DNA of 12,384 nt from Desulfobulbaceae bacterium (GTDB lineage Bacteria > Desulfobacterota > Desulfobulbia > Desulfobulbales > SURF-16): contig JAGHCC010000108.1 of assembly GCA_021160685.1 (NCBI GenBank), positions 1-12,384 of the forward strand. Direction: 5' to 3'. This document shows, one piece after another, positions 6,929 through 12,384 of the stretch; the stretch's first letter is position 1; every line of letters starts with the position of its first letter. The notes beneath the pieces were generated by a model. That model was not told the origin of the DNA. It worked only from the letters and a program-made list of their open reading frames with translations, and did not search any database. The position numbers and the translations under genes were made by a program.

Positions 6929-7245
6929 ACTTATTACTCCATCTCACTTTTTCATGAAGCCTGTTACAAAATTTCTTCTCAACCTCCACGGTCCCGGAGG
7001 ATCGGCAACAGTTAACCCCTTTCTCTCACTACAAATCTCTCTCTTTTGTCAATTCTTTCTTCCTCCTCCCCCTAAGGCAAAATGACTTATAAATTATTCA
7101 CTTTCTGAACCTTCATTCATTTTTAACAAATTTTACATAACACAAAATGGCTTGAGAGCAAATATCTTAATGCAAGTAAATGGAAAATAATTTCAGAAAA
7201 ACTTCAGTTTTTTGCATGAAACAGTGACTCGGGCTACTCAATTTT
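6929..7245. other. Leader and promoter region of the cytochrome operon
   Basis: No gene is supported here. Next to the ATG at 6928 lies the operon's ribosome site (GGAG, complement of 6937-6940). On the - strand a perfect TTGACA is found at 7052-7047, but the best -10 candidate (TAGTGA, 15 nt on) is poor, so a promoter is only possible. The leader also carries a short CCTCC/GGAGG pairing near 6984-7001. The stretch 7080-7200 is strongly A+T-rich, which fits an upstream control region. I see no sigma-54 TGGC-N-TTGC pair. Confidence 0.35.
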
Positions 7246-7354
7246 CGTAAAAGTTCACCAGCACCTCATCTTCGTCCATTTAGGCCTTCTCGAATAACAC
7301 CAGTATGCTTCGAAGGCCCAAATAAACGAATCTAAGGCACTGGTGAGCTTTTAC
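7246..7354. repeat. Long imperfect hairpin related to the element at the window start, copy B
   Basis: Arms 7247-7289 and 7312-7354 are inverted copies matching at 34 of 43 positions. The outer ends are GTAAAAGTTCACCAG and CTGGTGAGCTTTTAC, and the inner ends carry GGCCTTC and GAAGGCC. The left arm plus loop (7246-7305), read on the - strand, matches 143-202 on the + strand at about 46 of 60 positions. Two regions over 7 kb apart therefore share an element family. It lies downstream of the ATPase gene and upstream of the cytochrome operon. There is no U-tract, so terminator function is doubtful. Confidence 0.65.
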
Positions 7355-7563
7355 ACTCCGAGTTTCCCTAAGTTATATAACCCTTGGTGAACTATTACCA
7401 ATTTTCAATCAATCCCATAGTAAGGCTTCTGTGAGTTTATGAACCCTTGCGGGGGTCTCATCGGGCCGACTCATGTAACAGCGAAGCGGTGTCGACCAGT
7501 ACAATTCGCCGGCCTCTTTCGGATGTCTCGCCAAACTCTCTTACCGCCCCATCACCTCACCTT
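7355..7563. other. Unexplained intergenic stretch downstream of yhaN
   Basis: About 209 bp with no gene I can support. On the - strand a 7-bp stem with one G-U pair can form between 7491-7497 and 7464-7470 (GGTCGAC with GTCGGCC), without a following U-tract. A short palindrome TTGGT-N8-ACCAA lies at 7384-7401 and resembles the ends of copy B. Base composition shifts from G+C-rich near the yhaN end to A+T-rich, so this may be a decayed repeat or insertion remnant. Confidence 0.35.
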
Positions 7564-10500
7564 TTAAAGCCTGTGAACCACTATAGAACCTTTACCGCCG
7601 ATCTTTCCGGCCGCCTCCACAATCTGCTTATGATGGGTAAAAAGAATCACCTGGGTTCTGGCTCCCAAGGAGGCGAGAATTTTCAAGGTGGCTGTGGCGC
7701 GGAGATCATCAAAATTGATCAAAATATCGTCAACGATAAACGGCATGGGCTCGCCTGCTTCAAGGCGGCGCTCCAGGGAAGCCAGCCTGAGAGCAAGATA
7801 GAGCTGATCCCTGGTCCCTGAGCTCATCCTTGTCACCTCCACCAGGGTTCTGTCAAGCCGCAAACCGGCAAGGAGCGGACGGCCACGGTCATCCTCTTCT
7901 GCCCGCAGTCCAGCAAAAGACCCCAGAGTCAATGCCTTGAAGTAACCGGAGGCGATTTCCAGAAGCGGGTCCTGATTTTCAAGACGATAACGCTCGATCT
8001 CCTGGCGCAGGACTCCGGCGCTGACCTTGAGCTGCACATAACGACCGGCGAGACGGCGTATCCGGGCCAGTACCTGCTCCGCTGCTTCGGCCAAATCCGC
8101 TGCTGCCCCACTCCCGTCCATCAGCTGCAGTTCTTTTTTCTTCTCACCTATATTCCGGGAAAGACGTTTAATACCGGGATCTATTTCCAGGGAGATCGCT
8201 CTTTTCAAGATTTCGATCTCTCCCGGCAGTTCATCCGGATTTACAGACTCAGCCTGGCCCTCAAGTTCTGCAAGGGTGAGTCCATCTGCGCTCCGGATTA
8301 ACTGCTCCTCAATTTCAGCAAGGCGGGCCTTGAACTGCTGCAAATTCCCTGAAGCCTGTTCGGCCTCTTCAAGTTCATCATTTTTTTCGCAACCTGCCTG
8401 ACGACGCAATGCAGCCATCTTCACTTCAAAACTTTTTTGGTCCGCCTCGACCTGCCGCACCTCTTCTTCGGCCTCATGGACCTCTTTGCTGTATTTTTCA
8501 AGCAGAGCCTGATTCTTTTTTGCCCGGCCAAGCAGGCCATGCAGTTCGGCAACCTGTTGCGCCAGTCGGCCGGACAACTCCTGGCTCGTTACTTTCAGGA
8601 CACTCCCGACTTCCCTGCGGAAATCCTCTCCGTCACGTTGAATCCCTTCAATCCGGGCGCGAAAATCCTCCGCCTCTCTTAATTTATCAAAACAGGTCTG
8701 CAGATCTTCGACAATTTCATTCGCCTCGCCGGACGCAATTTCCCGCTCAAACCCCAATACGGAAAGCGCTTCCTGCCACTGATTCCGCCAATTTTGCAGG
8801 TCCTCCTCTGCCGTCTGGAGATCATGACGGTCATTTCCAAGCCTGGCACCGACCTCGCGCTCTTTCCCGACCAATTGCTCACGCTCCGCTTTTACCCTGC
8901 TTAACCGGTCGAGTACGATATCGGCAAAAGTCAGAACAGGTCCAAGTTCATCACCTGGAAACTCTTTTGATTCTCCAACTTCTTTCAATCGATCAATCAG
9001 GATTTTCCGCAAATCCTGTCTTGCCGCCTGAACAGCCTGAATTTCCTCCTCAATTTTACCTATGCTTCCGGCCTCAAAACGAACCTTCTCCATCCCCTGA
9101 AGCCAGGCCCCCATCTCTTTGGGCGGCAAAGAACTGATCCCGCAGGGCTGCCAGACTTCATCCCATTCCTTTGCCAGAGCTGCGGAACTGTCCTGCAACT
9201 TTTTTTTCTGACTAATCAGCTCTTCCAGACTCTCACGCTCCATTTTCAACTTTGCCTGCAATGTGGCAAATTGGTGCACCCGGTCGGCTTCCCTGCGCAA
9301 TCGGTCGGAGACTTCATCCGCCCTTTTCACATTCTTCTCAAAGGCATCCGGCAGGGACAAATCCTGATGATACGACCGGCTCTCAACGCTCACATCCTCC
9401 CCGGCCAGCCATTGGCGGCGCAAAAGATCCCAACCCTGATCCCGGATTTGACGCCTCTGGCCCAACTCCTCTTCCGTAACCACCTCGTCTCCATAGTGCA
9501 GCTCATTGATTCCGGCAGAGGTGCGGCTCAGACTTTCCCTGATCTTGACAATTTCCCTGGAAACTTCACCATGACGGCTGGCGTCATCCTGAAAACCCTT
9601 TTCAAAACGGTTCACTGTCTCGGGCAACGGCAAAGGAAGCAAGACAAGCCCGGCAAGGTCACCCGGCCAGAGCCCCAGTCGTTTCAAATCCTGTCCACAG
9701 TGTTCCCGCAAGTCGGCCGTATTTCTCAATTTTTCTCTTATCCGTTCATCATATCCGGACCGTTCGGCAAGCTTAACGGCCTGGAGCAGATCTGCGGTAT
9801 TGATCATATCGGCTGATTGAGACAGGCTCCGGCGGACATCTTCAAGTTCCTGCTTATTCTGACGATACTGTATCTCTGCCTGTCTGGAGCGCTGCAAAAA
9901 AGCTTCATGTTTGGCAGCCAGAATCTGAATGAGCTTTTTCCTGCCCAAAAGGGGACGCAGGGTTTCTACCTGCTCCAGGGGCAAATCCGACCGGATCTGT
10001 TTCAACAGGCCGGCCCCATCTTTCCGGCAACTCATCCGCCTCCCGTCAAGGCGGGGAAGATCTTTCAATCCCTTCCGGTACTCTCCCAGCCTCTGGTACA
10101 ACTCCTCAATCAGCTCACCCTGATCGAGAATTGACTGATCACAGGAAATATTCCGCTCTTTTTCCCGCACCTCGTTAAGACGATTCACCGCCCGCTCATA
10201 CTGACGAACAGCTGTATAAAGATGTTGCTCAACCTTTTTTCTAATGTCGGCAAAATCCTTTGGCAGAACAGGAGCCACTTTTTCAAGCTCATCAATTTCG
10301 GCCAGAAAATCTCTCCGCTGCACCAGTTGCGGCAAAGTTCGCTGCAACCGCTCAAAACGACGCAGCTCTTTATCCTTTGCCCTCCTCGCTCGTTCCATCC
10401 CGGTAAGATCATCTTCCGCCTTTTGTAATTCCAGACTGAGCTCCTGCCACTTGCTGCTGGAAAGGGTCGCTTCCCGGATCTTTTTCTGCAACTCCTTGTA

Positions 10501-11064
10501 TCTTGAAACAGCCTTGTTGATTTCCTGCTTTGAGCCGCGAGCCTTAAACAACGAATCCGCTTCATCATCAAGAGACTCCAGCACTTTTCTAAGCGACAAG
10601 ATGCCTGCTCCGGCCGAAAACAGGGCCTGGCCAACCTCTCCCTTCTGAGCCAGAATTTCCCTGCCGCCCTGAACAAGATCTTCATGATCAATACCGTAAA
10701 GAGACTCAAAAACGGCCAGCTCAATGGAGTGAAGAAAGGAATTAAGAACGCTTGCGGGCAAAGGTTTTCCATCAAGATCAAGCAGATCCCCCTTTCGCTT
10801 CTTCCTCCGCACAAAACAAATCTCCCCGGCAGTCGGGCTTTGCAGGCAGCCCCCCACGAGCAATTTGGCGCTGGGATGGAGAAAGTTATCGCTTGTCCGT
10901 TCCGGAAAACCGTACAGCAGGGCTTTGAGTCCCCTGAGGGCGCTGCTTTTTCCAGCCTCATTGGTGCCATAAATAATATGCAGACCCGGACCATCTCCCG
11001 CAAAGATCAGGCTTTGATCAGTGAACGGACCAAATGCTGTGAGTTCCAGTTTCTTGATTCTCAA
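7564..11064 (-). CDS. yhaN: YhaN/Rad50-like coiled-coil ATPase
   Basis: This is a 1166-residue SMC/Rad50-like ATPase of the YhaN family, expected to work with the co-encoded nuclease on DNA ends or hairpins in the cytoplasm. The N-terminal half-ATPase opens with MRIKKLELTAFGPF and has Walker A GTNEAGKS at 33-40. A very long, charged coiled-coil region runs from about 170 to 1040. The C-terminal half has the ABC signature SSGTRDQ (1081-1087), Walker B PFIVDDILINFDD (from 1108) and the H-loop THH (1143-1145). No CxxC zinc hook is seen in the coiled coil, and only an isolated cysteine occurs in QAGCEKND. The start is TTG at 11064, supported by GGAG 7 nt upstream and by the family-typical N-terminus. 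This TTG shares 4 nt (TTGA) with the yhaO stop, so translation is probably coupled. Length fits the family. Confidence 0.9.
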   Translation of the reverse strand: MRIKKLELTAFGPFTDQSLIFAGDGPGLHIIYGTNEAGKSSALRGLKALLYGFPERTSDNFLHPSAKLLVGGCLQSPTAGEICFVRRKKRKGDLLDLDGKPLPASVLNSFLHSIELAVFESLYGIDHEDLVQGGREILAQKGEVGQALFSAGAGILSLRKVLESLDDEADSLFKARGSKQEINKAVSRYKELQKKIREATLSSSKWQELSLELQKAEDDLTGMERARRAKDKELRRFERLQRTLPQLVQRRDFLAEIDELEKVAPVLPKDFADIRKKVEQHLYTAVRQYERAVNRLNEVREKERNISCDQSILDQGELIEELYQRLGEYRKGLKDLPRLDGRRMSCRKDGAGLLKQIRSDLPLEQVETLRPLLGRKKLIQILAAKHEAFLQRSRQAEIQYRQNKQELEDVRRSLSQSADMINTADLLQAVKLAERSGYDERIREKLRNTADLREHCGQDLKRLGLWPGDLAGLVLLPLPLPETVNRFEKGFQDDASRHGEVSREIVKIRESLSRTSAGINELHYGDEVVTEEELGQRRQIRDQGWDLLRRQWLAGEDVSVESRSYHQDLSLPDAFEKNVKRADEVSDRLRREADRVHQFATLQAKLKMERESLEELISQKKKLQDSSAALAKEWDEVWQPCGISSLPPKEMGAWLQGMEKVRFEAGSIGKIEEEIQAVQAARQDLRKILIDRLKEVGESKEFPGDELGPVLTFADIVLDRLSRVKAEREQLVGKEREVGARLGNDRHDLQTAEEDLQNWRNQWQEALSVLGFEREIASGEANEIVEDLQTCFDKLREAEDFRARIEGIQRDGEDFRREVGSVLKVTSQELSGRLAQQVAELHGLLGRAKKNQALLEKYSKEVHEAEEEVRQVEADQKSFEVKMAALRRQAGCEKNDELEEAEQASGNLQQFKARLAEIEEQLIRSADGLTLAELEGQAESVNPDELPGEIEILKRAISLEIDPGIKRLSRNIGEKKKELQLMDGSGAAADLAEAAEQVLARIRRLAGRYVQLKVSAGVLRQEIERYRLENQDPLLEIASGYFKALTLGSFAGLRAEEDDRGRPLLAGLRLDRTLVEVTRMSSGTRDQLYLALRLASLERRLEAGEPMPFIVDDILINFDDLRATATLKILASLGARTQVILFTHHKQIVEAAGKIGGKGSIVVHRL

Positions 11065-12320
11065 GAATTTTCTCCATGTCGAATCAATCTGGCCAGCAGA
11101 AGCTCCCTGACCTGGTTGCGTAAAATCCCGACTTCTTCCTCCCCTTCCGGCAACAGAGAAAAATCAGCTCCGGCAAGGACTGCCGGCAGTTTACTTTTCA
11201 GACTGCTGATCTCCGGCGCAAGCTCCAGCAAACCATCGGCATCAAACTCACAGTGCTCCACCCCCCGCAGCAGAGCGACCAAAGGACTTTCCTTACCCAG
11301 AGCCTTTGCAAAGCAAACTTTGCGGGTGGTTTTAAAAAGAATCTTTTCCAGCCACATTGAGCCAAGCCCAGCGGCAATTTCCCGAAACTCTTCCGTCAAC
11401 CTTTCGCTCTCCTCAAAAAGCCTGGAATGGACGGGACACTCTCCCCTCAACTCCAACCGTACCGCCAGGGTCTTTCCTGAAGCCAGACCCTGTTCCGCCT
11501 CAAGTGCTTGCCCGACCCGGACTGACACCTGATCAAGGGTCTCACAGCCGGCCAGATCGACCCGGCAAAGGGACCAGCGCAGGACATCGAGATCCCGGTG
11601 CTCCACATCAAGAACCTGACCGTTATCCACGGTCACAAGCGTTGCCCCTTTGGCTCCGGTTTCCCGGATATGCCTCCCCTGGATATTGCCGGGGAATACA
11701 ATCCAGGGATCCCGGTTCACCACCTCCCGTTTGTGAATGTGGCCAAGGGCCCAATAGTCGTAGCCCTTTGCCAGTAGATCATCCACAGAACAGGGGGCAT
11801 AGGGTTCATGCCCCTCCCTGCCGGTGAGAGCAGTATGCAGCAGCCCGATATTAAAATAATGGGGATCATGCCTCGGATACTTTTCCGCCAAATTTTCCGT
11901 TACCGCCCTTGTCTGGTAACTCCGGCCATGGATTGCGACCCCCAGATCATCAAGAAACAGAGACTCAACACTTTTAGCAGACAGCATCCTGACATTTTCA
12001 GGCAGGCGCAGCTCTCTGGTGATCCGGCTTGCCGCATCATGGTTGCCGGAAACCATGAACACCTTTATCCCCTTGCGGCTGAGCCGGGAAATTCGATTGA
12101 TGAAAAAAAGGCCGGCATTAAAATCCTTCCAGTTTCCATCAAACAGGTCGCCGGACAACAAAACAAATTTGACATCCTCTTCAATGGCCAGATTGATCAG
12201 GTTTTCAAAAGCCCTTCTGGTTGCGCCGCGAATCTCGTCAAGCGGGGCATCTTCATACCCCTCCAGTCCCAGGAGCGGGCTGTCCAGATGAAGATCCGCT
12301 GCGTGCAGAAAACGAAACAT
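11061..12320 (-). CDS. yhaO: YhaO/SbcD-like metallophosphoesterase (DNA repair nuclease subunit)
   Basis: This is a 419-residue calcineurin-like phosphoesterase of the SbcD/Mre11/YhaO group, predicted to be a Mn-dependent DNA nuclease that pairs with the YhaN-like ATPase encoded next. Metal-site motifs are all present and in order: D9-x-H11 in AADLHLD, GDLFDG at 57-62 (D58), GNHD at 92-95, H162 in LLHT, and GHIH at 193-196. A nuclease-capping and ATPase-binding region should follow from about residue 250. The ATG at 12320 is preceded by AGAGGGA, a fair ribosome site. The stop overlaps the yhaN start by 4 nt. Only 64 nt upstream are visible, A+T-rich and without a convincing promoter, so the operon could begin here or further out. 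I see no broken motif. Confidence 0.9.
   Translation of the reverse strand: MFRFLHAADLHLDSPLLGLEGYEDAPLDEIRGATRRAFENLINLAIEEDVKFVLLSGDLFDGNWKDFNAGLFFINRISRLSRKGIKVFMVSGNHDAASRITRELRLPENVRMLSAKSVESLFLDDLGVAIHGRSYQTRAVTENLAEKYPRHDPHYFNIGLLHTALTGREGHEPYAPCSVDDLLAKGYDYWALGHIHKREVVNRDPWIVFPGNIQGRHIRETGAKGATLVTVDNGQVLDVEHRDLDVLRWSLCRVDLAGCETLDQVSVRVGQALEAEQGLASGKTLAVRLELRGECPVHSRLFEESERLTEEFREIAAGLGSMWLEKILFKTTRKVCFAKALGKESPLVALLRGVEHCEFDADGLLELAPEISSLKSKLPAVLAGADFSLLPEGEEEVGILRNQVRELLLARLIRHGENS
11072..11075 (-). promoter_or_regulatory. Ribosome binding site that fixes the TTG start of yhaN
   Basis: GGAG, on the complement of 11072-11075, stands 7 nt before the TTG at 11064 and lies within the 3' end of yhaO. 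No ATG or GTG in the right frame has comparable support, and the YhaN family begins with this same residue pattern. It therefore decides the start. Confidence 0.7.
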
Positions 12321-12384
12321 GTGTCCCTCTCTACTCTACTTTCTCAGTTTAATAACCATCTCAAAATATAGATAAATTTATACT
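12321..12384. other. Upstream region of yhaO at the window edge
   Basis: Sixty-four A+T-rich bases upstream of the nuclease gene. A TTGAGA-like hexamer occurs on the - strand, but its distance to any -10-like hexamer is wrong, so I do not call a promoter. Nothing else is seen. Confidence 0.3.

Noticed and set aside
7409..7474. A 21-codon - strand frame beginning MSRPDETPARVHKL
   Set aside because: It is too short, has no ribosome site, and lies in a stretch that looks like repeat debris.
7463..7497. Rho-independent terminator for yhaN
   Set aside because: The stem is short with a G-U pair and a 20-nt loop, and no U-tract follows.
7447..7821. Open + strand frame of 124 codons across the yhaN 3' end
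   Set aside because: Half of it is antisense to yhaN and the rest is repeat-like intergenic DNA. There is no start signal.
8409..9137. Open frame of 242 codons on the + strand opposite yhaN, and similar long frames at 9271-9816 and 10684-11532
   Set aside because: They are antisense to well-supported coding sequence, rich in proline, serine and arginine as expected of shadow frames, and have no recognisable domain.

Overview
The window looks like chromosomal DNA of an anaerobic, respiring Gram-negative bacterium, most likely a member of the Desulfobacterota/Desulfuromonadota (the former Deltaproteobacteria). The reasons are a seven-haem c-type cytochrome paired with a membrane b-type cytochrome, an AsmA-like DUF748 envelope protein, and intergenic hairpin repeats of the sort common in those genomes. 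This is inferred from gene content only. There is no rRNA, tRNA or other phylogenetic marker here.

Layout. Positions 1-302 hold a palindromic repeat element and no gene. A + strand pair follows: a DUF748/AsmA-like inner-membrane-anchored protein (303-3254) and, 2 nt later, a PrmA-type methyltransferase (3257-4075). A short inverted repeat (4105-4165) separates them from a cysteine-rich YkgJ-like protein (4190-4714). The stop codon of that gene lies inside a 103-bp hairpin element (4700-4802). A rho-independent terminator (4816-4850) then closes a convergent - strand operon of a heptahaem cytochrome c (6928-5834), a four-helix di-haem cytochrome b (5817-5197) and a 73-residue one-helix membrane protein (5098-4877). 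About 630 bp without a clear gene (6929-7563) includes a long imperfect hairpin (7247-7354) related to the element at the window start. The rest is a - strand pair encoding a YhaO/SbcD-like metallophosphoesterase (12320-11061) and a YhaN/Rad50-like coiled-coil ATPase (11064-7564). Their ends overlap by 4 nt through a TTG start.

How the genes work together. The cytochrome operon reads as a quinol-oxidising bc module of the CbcBA/CbcL kind: the b subunit takes electrons from the quinol pool and the membrane-anchored multihaem subunit passes them into the periplasm. A complete EF-hand calcium loop lies between haems 6 and 7, and a tiny membrane protein is encoded last; these are the two least ordinary points of the operon. 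The YhaO/YhaN pair resembles an SbcCD/Mre11-Rad50 nuclease-ATPase but has no visible zinc hook. DUF748 and PrmA look co-transcribed, though no functional link between them is evident.

The window is mostly ordinary housekeeping and energy-metabolism genes. The signals worth a second look are the family of palindromic elements at 35-202 and 7246-7354, the element that supplies a gene's stop codon, and the EF-hand cytochrome operon. I found no CRISPR array, tRNA, rRNA, intact transposase or phage gene.
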